This document shows positions 1 through 12,140 of a stretch of DNA of 64,000 nt, piece after piece. The position numbers and the translations under genes are program-made. Below the pieces are notes generated by a model. It did not search any database, had not been told where the DNA came from, and worked only from the letters and a program-made list of their open reading frames with translations. How positions within the stretch are numbered: the first letter of the stretch is position 1; each line of letters opens with the position of its first letter. This DNA comes from Epiperipatus broadwayi (lineage: Eukaryota; Onychophora; Udeonychophora; Euonychophora; Peripatidae): positions 2,701,825 through 2,765,824 of the forward strand of contig JAQFVV010000064.1 of NCBI GenBank assembly GCA_028023455.1, in the 5' to 3' direction.

Positions 1-744
1 CCATTATGATTGAACAATCTTCCTTGGTTCACCTCACTAAAATTATATGTGTTTTAAGAATACCGTTTAATTTTTTAGATATACAATCAATGATTGATAT
101 AATCCATCGAGTATCATCTTTTTTTGCCCTATGATTTTTAGTCTATCTCCATTTATGAAAATGCCTTCAGAAAGAAAAACAAACAGTTTAATACAGGTTT
201 AAACAGTAGCAAATTTTTCCACATAATAATTCCATCTAGAGCAAATTTTAGTAATCAATACATGTTAGAAGGTTATGCATCATAATCCCTATTTTATGCT
301 TTTCCATCCAATATTTTCAGTCTAGTTTCTATCTTATGACTTTCATCAGTGAGGAGCATTGGAGCTGGGTGCAGTATACTTGGATCTTTGGATTTAATGG
401 ATTTCTACAGCACCCATTTTTTTTATCTTTTTAGTTAATAATAAAGATCAGTCTAAACTGAAAACAAAATAATGTTTTCAATTAAAACTAATTTTCCTAT
501 AAAGTCATAAAGATCTGTATCCAATTCATTAGATTGGTAGGTACTGGATAGGAATTATGATGCACAATCTTCTAGCATCTATTGATTATTAGAGCTCACT
601 AGGTGGCATTATTTTGTGAAAGAAATTTGCTACTGATTTAGCATCTTGTAGATGGTCATGTGATGATTAAATGTTTTGATGCTGGATTTCCATAAATTTA
701 ATTTTTTTTTTTTGCTGAAAATATTTATTTAAAAAAAATATTTT
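1..744. other. AT-rich sequence without recognised gene
   Basis: I see no ORF with protein-like composition, no RNA gene and no clear repeat boundary here. The right edge passes through poly-T/poly-A runs (about 700-735) directly into the RTE-like copy. Confidence 0.6.
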
Positions 745-2862
745 TATTCCTCTTCGAGACTTTAAAGGAACCAAGCAGAAAATTTTTGATGTCCACTCCA
801 TTGTTAAGGATGATTATTCATATGGTAAACAATATAAATGGGTTGCTCACCAACACATATTAACCAGTAAGGCGAGTTTACTGGATTTTTATTTCTGAAT
901 TTTAAAATAAGTAATATTATAGTCTTTTTTTTTTTTTTGTCATTTGACAACATTAATTGATTTTTCTTGGAGGGAAGGTGAGTGTGTATCTGAATGATCT
1001 TTTTTCATAGATATTTACAATCATGGCACGCAAAACTAAATTATGGCCCTTATTCCCAAAAGGTCATGAAATCACAGCTATGATAAACAGTTACTGGACA
1101 AAGACTGCAAAACTAAATCATGGCCCTTATTCCCAGAAGGTCATGATGTCACAGCTATGATAAACAGTTACTGGACAAAGACAGAGTATACTAAAAATCC
1201 CTTGGTTGTGGATCAAGGCTGCATTGATGGTGACTACTTAGATACCTACAACTGCAGATCACTTTAGAGTGAAGAAAGGTTGCTTTAATTGAAAAAATTG
1301 TCTAATATTGAGTGGGTCATTAATGATATAAACTTAGAATAAAAGGTCAAGATATAATAAACTGGACACATTTTAGTATAAATGCCAAATATTAGCCATA
1401 TATTAAAAGCATAACTGGAATGGAATTTATTGCATATAAAAAATGAAAAACAACATTGTAGAGAGTGATGGATTATCATATACAAGCACATATTATTTTA
1501 AGTTTATTCCCAACAAGTTTCCACAATAGAGAATTTTTATATAGATATACAAATATTTTAGGTAAGAACAAACAATATTTTTAAATTATTGTGAGAAACT
1601 TAAATTCTAGAATTGATAAATGATTGAAAAATGAAATTGCCGTGAATAAATTTGATTGTGATGACAGAAATGAGAGTAGAAACAAACATATAAAGGTTGA
1701 AGAAAAAGAATTATATATTAGGACTTTTTTTTTTTTTGAGAAAAATCTTAAACCAAATGAAGATACCACAGAATTGGAGTACGTTTTTCACTACCAAAAA
1801 ATATATTTCATGATTATAAACTTCTTAGTAGATTCAATATAGGAAATGATATAAATTTATATGTTAATACAAAACTAAACAAATGAAAACTATTAAGAAA
1901 GACGATATTAATAGTTCATATTTCTGACTTTCAGAAGTAATTATTGAAAGATGGTGCAGACATGATTGATACCAATTACAAGGTAACGGATATTCTATTA
2001 AAAACTGCACGAAAGATACTTAATGCAAAAAAGCAGCAATTTATGAGTAAATTTTTTACTGAGACAAGATAACCTATGAAGAAAAAAGGAAATTGAATGC
2101 TATGAAAAAGAATTATTTGAATGGAAAACATTAAAAGAGAATAAAAATCTCAAGAAAATAAAACAATATCTCAGTACTGGAAGGAAGGTTGCTTAAGCAA
2201 TGGATAGAAAAGATGGTAGTACTATTAAAAAGAGGGATGATACATGAAATGTATAAATGATTTTTATAAAGAATTATACATATTAATAAAAAAGCAAGAA
2301 AATAAGGTATCTCATATAATTTATTATTAACTCTTTTGAATTGTCAAGTATTTTAAATGTAAAGATGAGATATATAAATACCTCCGTAAAGAAGAGAAAA
2401 GCTCTAGGAAATGATGGAATTATTATTGATATTTTAAAAGTAACAAGTGAAGATATAGTTTAGTATTGAAAGAAAATATACCTATGTGTTTGAAAAGAAA
2501 GATTTCAAATATATTTTTACTAGTTCTTACTTATAGGTGTGACATTTAGGCCCCTAATAGAAAAGTAATACAGAGACTTCAGATGAATCAATGAAGTATG
2601 GAGAGAAAATGAGATTAAAAAATGAAATACATGGGTGACAGAAGAATCAGGATATTGTTAACATTATTAAGAGAAAATTGACTGGACATATTGCTAGAAA
2701 AGATGATAACAGATGGAGATAGCAAAACATCTAGAAAGAAACTGATGGAAGGGTGAAATAAGAAAGTGTGTTAATGTAATGTGGAGAAGAATGGCTATAG
2801 ATAGGTGTGGTGTGAATAAGGAAGATTGTAAATCAATGGTTAAAAATTATGATAGTAATTTA
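745..2862 (+). pseudogene. RTE-like LINE copy, internally deleted and heavily decayed
   Basis: This is a degraded second copy of the LINE at 54,088-57,342. Its 5' region (CCTCTTCGAGACTTTAAAGG, then 'GCTCACCAACACAT') matches that element's start. The words TACAACTGCAGATCACTTT (1,247-1,265) match the start of its endonuclease domain. A fragment around 2,385-2,450 encodes the early-RT motif KALGNDGIIIDIL. Immediately after, near 2,475-2,520, the sequence jumps to the thumb/C-terminal part (MCLKRK, then a weak GHIARKDDN-like stretch at about 2,680-2,715). The catalytic RT core, about 0.9 kb in the long copy, is therefore missing. Stops and frameshifts are frequent, and the copy looks much older than the 54-kb copy. 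Both ends are estimated by homology; no target-site duplication was seen. Confidence 0.75.
1030..1183 (+). repeat. 77-bp tandem duplication inside the RTE copy
   Basis: Two units (1,030-1,106 and 1,107-1,183) differ at only a few positions. Each begins GCAAAACTAAAT and ends TTACTGGACAAAGAC. The duplicated piece corresponds to the LINE segment just before the endonuclease domain and is single-copy in the element at 54 kb, so the duplication arose in this copy or its subfamily. Confidence 0.85.
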
Positions 2863-2955
2863 TAATTGAATTTGCGTGAGTTGCATTTTATCATAGTACT
2901 CTTGGAAAACATTTTTGATCAGTATATACTATACTTGATTATGATGTTTTTGGGT

Positions 2956-3048
2956 TTTTTTTATATGTCAAAGCATTGACCAAGAAACGAACCCAGGCCA
3001 GTTCCTTATAAGGCAGTTATGCTAACTGCTAGGCTACCAATGCTTTGC
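2956..3048 (-). mobile_element. tRNA-derived minimal SINE, copy 1
   Basis: Read on the minus strand, a diverged tRNA-Gly-like body (GCATTGGTAGCCTAG, A box region; then GGTTCGTTTCTTGGTC, B box/T arm) is followed by TTTGACATAT and an A-rich tail. The anticodon arm is CTGCC-TTATAAG, altered relative to copy 5. The same body plus GACATATGA plus oligo-A layout recurs four more times in the window. It is too diverged to be a functional tRNA. Confidence 0.75.
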
Positions 3049-3607
3049 AATATAGTAATTACAAAATCATGTGCTCTTTTTTATTTTTGTATAGTAGTGA
3101 CCTCTCTTGGTCATTCAAGGGCAGAACATTAATACTCTCATGGCAGCACATTGTTATATGGGAATGTTCATTTTTGATTTGGACTTTGCAAGATCCTACA
3201 AATATCTTGCCTATTACTGATTCAGGTCATATTTAAATATTATAATAAAATAGTTATTTCTCAAATATCCAAACTAACATTTTTTCTTCAATTGAGAACC
3301 TTTTACTCAACAGCATGATGAAGTTTACTATTCAACTAGCCATGTAATTTATATTTATGATGTGTTAACAAAAAACAGCATATGACTTTCTTTACTTACT
3401 TTTAATATCTACAATTTTATATTCCAAAAGTTGTTTTGAATAACCAATGAATATCAGGTGATGGTGTTATATCCATTTACAAACTCTAAATCTGATGTGA
3501 TCAATAGTATCACATATACAAAATATGCTTTGGAAAGGATATATATCCATATTATAATCAAGACTCTTTAAAGTTTAGACAGGGGATAGAATGGTAGTCA
3601 CTCACTG
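3049..3607. other. spacer without recognised feature
   Basis: This is AT-rich sequence between the SINE and the 3' end of the CR1-like LINE. A short stretch around 3,090-3,225 is less AT-rich but shows no recognisable protein or RNA signature. Confidence 0.5.
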
Positions 3608-3885
3608 GAGTGATGTGATGTGATGTATTTGGCTTCTCCTTAAACAAAGTCAAGAATATCTCAGCAATTAAGCCCAGATAAACCTGTTAGCCACTTTATT
3701 TTCCTTTCCCCACTCTAAGTCTTCTCATATTCTGCCCCATCCCATTTCCACAACATAATCTTTGTCAACTCTATGGCCTTTATATGTAAATCCCCCTTAT
3801 CTTTTTGCAAACCCAGCATAAAAACTAATAACTCACTTTCTGTATAGTCACTTTGTTCATACCTATTCTCCCATAACGTCATTAT

Positions 3886-6800
3886 CTATGCCCTTTCTGC
3901 TTTCAAGCATTTACATTCAATCAACAGATGCCTAATATTTTTTATACTTTCCTTACACAATTTGCACACTAAATCACCCATAGTTTTCCATTTACATGTA
4001 TATTCTCTTGTTGCTAAAGATCCCGTTCGAGCCTTAAACAATAAACTACTTTCCTTACTATTATCATAAATTAACTTGCATCCAATATTCCATTTACTTC
4101 TATATATATTTAAACTCTTCTTACCCTCCATACTAGTTCTCCATCTCTCCAACTCCCTATTTTTTATTAATGCTTCTATTCTTTTATCTCATTCCTTACC
4201 ACTATAACCCTCAACAATCCTCCTAACACAATCATCCCACCTTTTATACAAGTATACTGATATAAATTCTTTATCCAAATCTTTTGCATTCTGCATTACT
4301 TTTCTCACCCATCTTGTTACCTGCCCTTTACTCATAACCCAATTAAACACTATTTTTGCTATTCTTTTACTATCCATAAACTGCAACCTACCAAACATTT
4401 TCATTTTACTTTTTGTATCTCTCATATAAAAACTTGACCATCCCATTTCTCTTTGAATTGCCTCCTTTGCTGTCCACATCTCTGCATCTAATGCATGTTT
4501 TCCTACTTCCCTTTGTACTTTCTCTAAATAATCTAAAACCCTTTTACTAACACATAATGCATCATTACCATATGTTAACCCTGCTACTGCAACTCCCTTT
4601 CATACAATTCTAGCTACATCATATTTATTATATGAAAATACTGTTAGTTTCTTTACCAAATCCCTTCTTTTCTTTGCTTCATTTACCATTTTTTTCTCCC
4701 ATTCATCCAAGCAATTTTCCTGATTACATAAGATAATTTACAAATACCTATATCTATCCACCACACTTAACTTTATATCCCCCAATAAAAATTCTACATC
4801 TTCTCTTTCCCCAGCATTAACCATCATTATATTTGATTTTTCTTCACTAAATTTAATTCCCATCTCTTTACCCACCCTTTCACATGTCCTCAACATAATT
4901 TCCATATCTTCTCTTCTTTCTGCATACAAAAAAAATCTGAAAAAAAAAAAAAACCTGACAAAGTATCTATTTCCTTGCCACCTATTAACAGTATCTCTAC
5001 CCCTCTTCCTAGTCTTTCTATTGCTTTCTCCATTTCACTCAAAAACAACAAAAACAAAATAGGTGACATAGGGCATCCTTGCCTTAATCCAACCCCATTT
5101 TTAACTTTAATTGATTCTATATCCCCTAATTGGTAAGTGTAATAATTATTTTCATATAATTTCTTAATAATATTTACTAAAGCTTCATCCATTCCTAAAT
5201 TGGCTAACCTTACCCATAATCTATTCCTATTTACTCTATCATATGCTTTCTCTATATCTATAAAACTCATATAATGATCTACCTGAATTCCTACTCATCT
5301 CCATAAGTTGTGTAACTACAAACAAACTATCTCCTATATGCCTATCTGACCTAAAACCTCCTTGCATTTCCCCCATGACATTATTCTCTTCCATCCATTT
5401 TACAACTCTTCCAGCTCCCATATATGAGAAAACTTTATATAAAACTGATGTTACCGCTATTGGTCTATAATTATTTAACTTTCTACGATCCTTACCCTTT
5501 TCTTTAAATAATAATCTTATTCTTGTATTACTCCAACTACCCAGAAAAACTCTCTTCTGTGCCATCTTATTAAAACATGATAATAACTTTGCTTTTGCTC
5601 TATGCCCTAAATTCATTACCGTCTCTGCTGCCCATCCATCTAGACCTCTCACCTTTTTAGTTTTCAATCTCTTCCCTGCTTCATTCAGTTCATTTTTTGT
5701 GAACCTAATATTCCCATTACTACCTGCTTTCATGTTTTCTATCACTAATTCCTTCACATGTAACATCTTTTCTATATCCATTACATATCTATTTAAGATT
5801 CTCTCTACCTCTTCTCTAGAGCTACACTCTATTCCCACGACATTCTATTAATACTATCTCTCTTTCCCCTACATTTCTCCTTTTAAAATAATTCCAAATT
5901 TTTTTACTCCCATCTCTTCCACTTTTATTAATATCCTCCTATAATTTACTATTTAATTTTATCCTCTCTATATAATTATCCATTTTAGCCAACTACTTCT
6001 TTTCTAAGTACTTTCCCCATTTAGCATTCATATTGTTATCACTTTTTTTATTCTTAATAGCACACTTATATTCTCTGCATGCTTCTTTCCTCTCTTTTAC
6101 ATTTTTACTATCTCTCATTTTTATTACTTTTATTCCTCTGCATATTCTCAACTAAAACCCTATTTGCCACTTTTTCTATTTCACCACACCAGTCCTTATA
6201 TTCATCCCCAACCAACTGCTCCATGGTTTCTTCAACTTTTATTTTATACTCTTCCAACTTATTCTTATCATTCACTCTCCATCCACATCTTTTACTATTG
6301 TTTTTATCTTTATTTCTATCCTCTGTCACATTACTAACCATTTCTATTACAATAAAGTTATGATCACTATTACATACTCTCTTTTCATTATCAAACACCG
6401 TAATTTTCCATATTTTATTCATCCCCTCTTTCTCTACCAATACATAATCTATTGTGTGAAATACATTATTCCTAGACCATGTGTATTGTCCCTCATACAT
6501 GTTTGATAAATTCCAAATGCTCAAATTTACTCTTTGACAAAATTCCTTCAAAAACTGACCATTCTTATTATCTCATCAATTTCTTCAATATGTCCTTTCA
6601 TATCCCCTATAACCATATTCTCTTCCCCTTTTCCTTAAATCTCTGTATATCCTTAACTAGGCATTCATATATACTACTGTTCCACTCCATTACAGTTTGA
6701 CTATCTCCAGTGGCTATATACACAACAGCTACCATCCATTCTTGTCTACCCAACCTTATTTCAAACCACAAATGCTCTTGACATTTAACAATATTTAAAT

Positions 6801-7153
6801 ATTTTTTCGATATAATACCTATACCACCACCCCTTTTTTCTTTTTCTTTTGTTTATACCCTGCCATACCACTTCTTCCAAAATAGATCCTTCTTCCCTTA
6901 GATGAGTTTCCACTACTGCTAATACCTCAAGCTCTTCATTTTCAATTGCTTTATTTAATTCCAGCCACTTTTCTGGTCTCCTACCACCTTGTGTATTCAT
7001 AAACCCAATTTTAACAATTTCTTCCTTCCTAACTACTCTTTTATAAATTCTTTTAATTCTTTCTTCTCCATTACATTTATAACAAACTTTCTTACCCTTA
7101 ATCTTACAGAACCATTCCCTCTCCACCTCTACACTTATATCTAAATCAACCAA
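3886..7153 (-). pseudogene. CR1-like LINE ORF2: endonuclease and reverse transcriptase, frameshifted
   Basis: Read right to left. Endonuclease N-terminus at about 7,050-6,890 (KIGFMNTQG, then EVLAVVETHLRE). Endonuclease C-terminus at 6,551-6,330 (TIDYVLVEKE and the SDHN catalytic motif). RT fingers at 5,838-5,400 (WSNTRIRLLFKEKGKDRRKL, NYRPIAVTSVLYK). Palm motif A FIDIEKAYDRVNR at about 5,265-5,225, and motif B GLRQGCPMSPILF at about 5,095-5,055. The motif C region (FADD) at about 4,960-4,925 is disrupted by a poly-A run and frameshift. Thumb follows at 4,929-4,738, and a C-terminal zinc knuckle (CKLCKE...HLLIEC) lies at about 3,965-3,905. Family role: target-primed reverse transcription of its own RNA. 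At least four frame changes break the protein. RT order, CCHC-like tail and the linked PHD-esterase ORF1 favour the CR1/L2 group over RTE. Confidence 0.88.
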
Positions 7154-7229
7154 ACTTTGCTTATTTCTTATATCCCATCCATTCTTCTTTTTTTTTTGAT
7201 AATATTACAATTTAAAAGCCCATCCCCCT

Positions 7230-8231
7230 TTAAAAGTTTCCCAAATTATATTCTTTAAATATCAGACTCCCTAAAACTTCACTTCCTTGTTTTTCTAAGT
7301 GCAATCCATCTTTAATATATAACTCTCTCCTTCCAATAAACCAATCCCATACATCCACAAACACAACATTATTTCTCTCACACAATTTTTTTACTGTCTC
7401 ATTTATAGAACATGCCCTATCTAACAAATGCCTCATCAAATCTTGGTAATACTCCAACTACCCCTATTCTTCCTTTAATCCCCTCAAATTCCTAATCAAT
7501 TCTACATACTCATCCATTACTCTCTCTGATGGCTCTAACATGTTAGTCCCTACCATAACATATACCCTCACTACCTTGCTTTCTTACTTTATCTGTCCTC
7601 CCTAATTTTGCTCAAGGCAAACATACTCTAACATACCTGCTTCTATTTTCCCTTGCAATTATATCCCCACATTCTTTTATTAGTGAATCTCCTATCAATA
7701 CTGTCTCATAGTCTACTTTCTCTACTCCATCTGTAACCTTTCCTACCATCTTCTGGACCTCTTTATCCATTTCTTCCTTATCATTTCTACTCAATAATTC
7801 CTTTATCTTGTCACACTTCATCTCTAACAATTTTAAGTTTACTTCTACATCCTTCACTTCTTCCTCTATCTTACTTATTCTCTGGCTAACCATCTCCATT
7901 GCAATACTACTTTCTCCACTCGTATTTCCTGGCACTCCACTAAAACCATACTCTGTCCTATCTTCTTTAACTACATTTTGCTCCCTCTCCTCTGACTTTC
8001 TCTCTAGACTACCTACACTTAGAAACCACATTCTTACCTCTTTAATTGCATTTACACACTGACTACATAACCAGAAACCTGTTACATCCTTCCTATTAGA
8101 AACCACTTTCTTACCTCTTTAATCACATTTACACACTGACTACATAACCAGAAACCTGTTACATCCTTCCTATTCTTATTCAAACATTTCAAATGATACA
8201 CCTCAGCACACACTGTACACTCTACAAGTGC
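7230..8231 (-). pseudogene. CR1-like LINE ORF1: PHD finger, coiled coil and SGNH/GDSL esterase
   Basis: Minus-strand order: a PHD-type zinc finger at about 8,231-8,115 (CAEVYHLKCL, then GFWLCSQC), a Glu/Lys-rich predicted coiled coil at about 7,920-7,760, and an SGNH hydrolase domain with the nucleophile block VLIGDSLIKE (about 7,710-7,680), the Gly/Asn block VMVGTNML (about 7,562-7,538) and the catalytic Asp-His block DGLHLEKQG (about 7,310-7,285). All catalytic blocks are visible in order. PHD plus esterase ORF1 proteins are described for CR1-like LINEs; the esterase role in retrotransposition is not settled. A 77-bp tandem duplication (not a multiple of three) at 8,021-8,174 shifts the frame, and stops separate the GDSL and Asp-His parts. 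The domain calls are firm; the ORF start is not determined. Confidence 0.82.
8021..8174 (-). repeat. 77-bp tandem duplication in LINE ORF1
   Basis: Units 8,021-8,097 and 8,098-8,174 are almost identical; differences are confined to a few bases, such as ATTGCATTT versus ATCACATTT. The unit spans the last PHD cysteines (GFWLCSQC). As 77 is not divisible by three, the duplication breaks the ORF. Confidence 0.9.
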
Positions 8232-8327
8232 TCACCTAATTCGTTTCTGCCAATCTTATATGCTTTGTGCCATACAAATGCAATCCATATTCTTATTTTT
8301 CAAGTGACCTATTCTATATTTGACGTT

Positions 8328-8785
8328 ATAATACCTCTCCTATTTTTCAAACACCCTTATATGAAAAAATAAAAATTTTTTTTTTACTTTTTCCCAAACC
8401 TAATCAAACTATAACCACGTGTTTTCTAACGTTAGGCCTCCCAAGAGTTGCCTTTTTACTCAAAATAAATGTCTATTTTAAAATTAAAAAAAACCTTTGG
8501 TAACAAATTTAACTAAAACAAATTAAATTTACAATACAACATTTTTATAAATACCTCTTTATAATACCTCTCCTATTCTTCAAACACCCTTATACAGAAA
8601 AATAAAAAACTTTTTTCCCGAATCTGATCAATTATACCCACATGTTTTCTAACGTTAGACCTCCCAAACGTTGCCTTTTTTCTCAAAATAAATGTCTATT
8701 TTAAAATTTAAAAAAACCTTCAGTAACAAACTTAACTAAAATGAATTAAACTTACATACAACTTTTTTATAAATATCCTTACGCT
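8328..8785 (-). promoter_or_regulatory. two tandem 5' UTR monomers of the CR1-like LINE
   Basis: Two diverged units (8,328-8,560, 233 bp; 8,561-about 8,785) share ATAATACCTCTCCTAT, GTTTTCTAACGTTAG, CTCAAAATAAATGTCTATTT and TTTTTATAAATA in the same order. They lie directly upstream of ORF1 on the minus strand, where LINE promoters sit. Tandem promoter monomers are known from some LINEs such as mouse L1. A promoter role here is inferred from position only. Confidence 0.65.
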
Positions 8786-9649
8786 AACACACATTCAACA
8801 AGAACAACTTCTATACCTAAAATGGTGAACGAAAACCTTTCAAACAGTTAAACACAAAAATTTTCAATCTTTCAAATAACTTACTCTCTCGATCACAATT
8901 TATACTTTCATACACAATAATTACACAATAATTAGTGTGCTGCTCTCAAAAAATCAATTTCACACATAACTAACAACAAACTAAAAAAAAATTTAAAAAT
9001 ATCAAATTGTGGCTCCCTAAGTGGGACTTCTGGTAATAGAAATTCTTGTGTACTCCTGAACAATATACCATTTGATTATGTTTTACTTCTTTACCCAATC
9101 AGAAATGTTTATTGATAATACATTTGATTATTAGACAAATTCTTTTTAGTGCTTATTGCAATGTGTTGCTATTTTTAATGAAGCTATCATAGCAATAATT
9201 GAACATCAAATGAGTTTAGCTCAAAGAACATTTTTTTCTTCTGCTCAGATAAAAATATAAGACTGTCTTTTATATTTTTGCCCGATAGTTCTGTGTAGTG
9301 ACAGATCAATGGAATTAAGGTCTAAAGACCAGAATCACTGTTCTATTGCTTTTGATAATTATTATGTGTCCACTACATGACAAAACATGCTGTTATCTAC
9401 TTAAGAGGAACTCCTTTAATCAGGTGAGTTAGAGTTTTAAATACCCATCAACACCCTCAAATATTGCTTTGAATGTTGTTTAAGTATTTAGAAGATCAAA
9501 CATGTTTGGAATTGACAGATTTTTTTACATGAATTTATGCTTATGATATTATAGATTTGTACATCTATAAGAGTGCACTGTTTTTGCTTACAATAATGTA
9601 TAGTTTGGTTACTGTTTGTTCCATATTTAAATATATGTAAGTCATTTTG

Positions 9650-9697
9650 GTTGTCATCTGATCCTTCATGTCAGCCACGGGATGGTGCTATTTCTAG
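9650..9697 (+). repeat. left terminal inverted repeat
   Basis: It contains GTTGTCATCTGATCCTTC, ATGTCAGCCACGGGATGG and TGCTATTTCTAGC, and pairs with 12,368-12,415. Confidence 0.85.
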
Positions 9698-9746
9698 CTA
9701 AATTTCTAGAAATATGCCATTTCCATGACCGCAAACAAGCCTTTAA

Positions 9747-9880
9747 GCATTCTTTCTAAAATAAATCCTAGAAAGATTGTTAACTCAGAGTTAAGTGTTC
9801 TTTCTACGCTAAAAGGTAGACTGTTAACTTGGAGGTGTCTTCTTTCTATGATAAAATCTAGAAAGAGTGTTAACTCAGCT
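9747..9880 (+). repeat. three subterminal short repeats with internal dyads
   Basis: There are three copies of CTTTCTA - about 10 nt - (T)AGAAAG/GTAGA - TGTTAACT (about 9,752-9,788, 9,800-9,833, 9,841-9,878), each with a small CTTTCTA/TAGAAAG dyad. Subterminal arrays of this kind can be transposase binding sites; that role is inferred. Confidence 0.6.
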
Positions 9881-10479
9881 TAGCGGCTAATGGTGTTGCT
9901 AAAAGCAGAGGAAAATGCCATAGTTGTTTGTGTCACGTACTATATCGTAATGCTGTGTTATGTATTTTATGTAACAATATCGTACGAGGGTGTGTTAATT
10001 TGATCATGTCAAAATTATTTAAATTTTTATTGGGGCCTTTTTTTTAAGACGAATTAACAATTTTAACAGTGTCGTGATTGTTCCTTATAAAGCTGTAAGC
10101 CTCCTAAATTCTCGATTAGAGTGGGTAGTGTAAAATTTTTAACGATCACGCTTTGAGTCACGTTTTAGCGAGAAATTTTTTGAGACCAAGAACATGACTA
10201 ATTCCAATGCTGAAAACTTGAAAAGATGGGAATTGCCAGACACAGAAGCCGGCGCTGGAATATTTCTACAGCAAAAAAAAAAATTATCCTGCTGCTGAAA
10301 GAAAAGATTGGATTGTGCAGCAAATATATGCATATTTGAGGTCCAAAAACATCTTTTGACTTTCATTTGTAAGTCTCATTGTTGCCGATGAAATGTTCAC
10401 TTCATAAAGGCAAGCTTGTTTGAGGGGTTCCAAATGGCCTTCGTCAAATGTCAAAAATAAAAGAAATAACTTCAATTTT

Positions 10480-12140
10480 TATTTAAACATACATCCCTTC
10501 TTCTCCCAATAATTGTTGTCATCAGCAATCAAATGTAAAATAAAAGAAGTAATTAAAATTTTTATTTAAACATAGCCCAAAAAACCCATCTTCTCCCAAT
10601 AATTGTTGTCATCGGCAATCAAACGGTCAAATAAAAGGAACATCAATTATTCTTTAATCGTATAGAAAAAAAACCCTTCCACTAATTGTTGTCGGCAATC
10701 AAATGTAAACCAATCAAAATAAGACTGTAAATTATTAGTTAAACATAACCCAAATTACTATTTGAACATACACCAAAAAAGACCCACTCTTGTCAATAAA
10801 AATTAAAGAAACAAATATTATTGTCCCATTGTCAAACCGAATATTATTTGGGAAAACTCAAATAATTTATAAATGAAAAAAAAGAAAGTCAAATCAGTTG
10901 TCAATCAAATGGTAACCGATAAAAGTCACTTAAATTTTGATTTAAACATACTCACAAACAAAAATAAAACGCAAAACCCTTTCTCCCAATAATTGTTGTC
11001 AGCAATCAAATGTAAAAAAAAAGTAACATACAATTATTCTTTAATCATACACAAAAATACCCCTCCCACTAATTGTTGTCGGCAATCAAATGTAAAGCAC
11101 TAAAAGTAAGGTAAAGCAATTATTTTTTAAACGTAACACAAATTACTATTTGAACATGCACCAAAAAAGACCCGCTTTGTCAATAAAAACGAAAGAAACA
11201 ACAACTATTATTGTCCCATTGTCAAAAATATTAGGTTTTTGGAAAACCAAAACCATAATTTATAAATGAAAAAAAAAAGAAAGTCAAATCGGTTGTCAAT
11301 CAAAATGTAACTGATAAAAGTAACTTCAATTTTTATTTAAACGTACACAAAAAAACAACCCCTTTCTCCCAATAATTGTTGTCAGCAATCAAATGTAAAA
11401 TAAAAAGAAGGTAAATTAGTATTTAATCATCACCCCAAAACACCCACCCCTCTCACTAATTATTGTCAGCAATCAAATGTACACCACCACTAAAAGTAAC
11501 ATAAACTATTCTTTAAACAGTTACACCCTTTCTTTCAATAATTGTTGTCTACAATCCTACACACCACCACTAAAAGTAACATAAACTATTCTTTAAACAG
11601 TTACACCCCTTCTCCCAATAATTGTTGTCTACAATCCTACACACAAAAAAACACCCCTACCAATAATTAGTGTCGGCAATCAAATGTAAACCAATCAAAG
11701 TAAGACCATAACTTTTTATTTAAACATAACCCAAATTACTATTTGAACCTACACCCAAAAACACCCTCTTGTCAATAAAAATTAAACAAACAACAACTAT
11801 TATTGTCCCATTGTCAAAAATATTTATTTGTAGAAACAAAACCATAATTTATAAACAAAAGAAAGTCAAATCAGTTGTCAATCAAATGTAAATCGATAAA
11901 AGTAACTTTAATTTTTATTTAAACATACACACACACACACGGGGAAAAAAACCACTTCTACCAATAATTGTTGTCGGCAATCAAATGTAAACCTATAAAA
12001 GTAACGTAAATTATTATTTAATTGTACACAAAAACACACCTCCCACTAATTGTTGTCGGCAATCAAATGTAAACCTATCAAAGTAATGTCAATTATTATT
12101 TGAAGATCCATCAAAAAAATCCATTCTCTCTTGAATGTTG
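10480..12140 (+). repeat. nested satellite-like array inside the TIR element
   Basis: About twelve copies of AATTGTTGTC-(GG/AG)-CAATCAAATGTAAA are interspersed with AACTTTTATTTAAACATACA-type linkers, for example near 10,507, 10,600, 10,685, 10,990, 11,068, 11,376, 11,455, 11,958 and 12,047. A second block, GTCCCATTGTCAAA followed by ATTATTTG, recurs at about 10,823, 11,213, 11,803 and 12,268, giving a higher-order layout with irregular 390-590-bp spacing. Confidence 0.85.

Larger units (their letters stand above)
3608..8990 (-). mobile_element. CR1-like non-LTR retrotransposon, near full length
   Basis: A single strand-asymmetric block (pyrimidine-rich on plus, A-rich on minus) holds, on the minus strand, 5' tandem monomers (about 8,780-8,328), ORF1 with PHD finger and SGNH esterase (about 8,231-7,230), ORF2 with APE-type endonuclease and reverse transcriptase (7,153-3,886), a short 3' UTR, and a 3'-terminal microsatellite (ACATC-type repeats at 3,608-3,630). 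A PHD-esterase ORF1 and a short terminal microsatellite are known traits of the CR1/L2 group of LINEs. The element has several frameshifts in both ORFs and is probably dead. The left edge is set by the microsatellite. The right edge (about 8,990) is set by the end of the strand-asymmetric sequence and is approximate; no target-site duplication was found. Confidence 0.8.

Noticed and set aside
10480-12140. CRISPR-like array
   Set aside because: Repeats are irregular in spacing and sequence, lie within TIRs in an animal genome, and the intervening sequences are themselves repeated.
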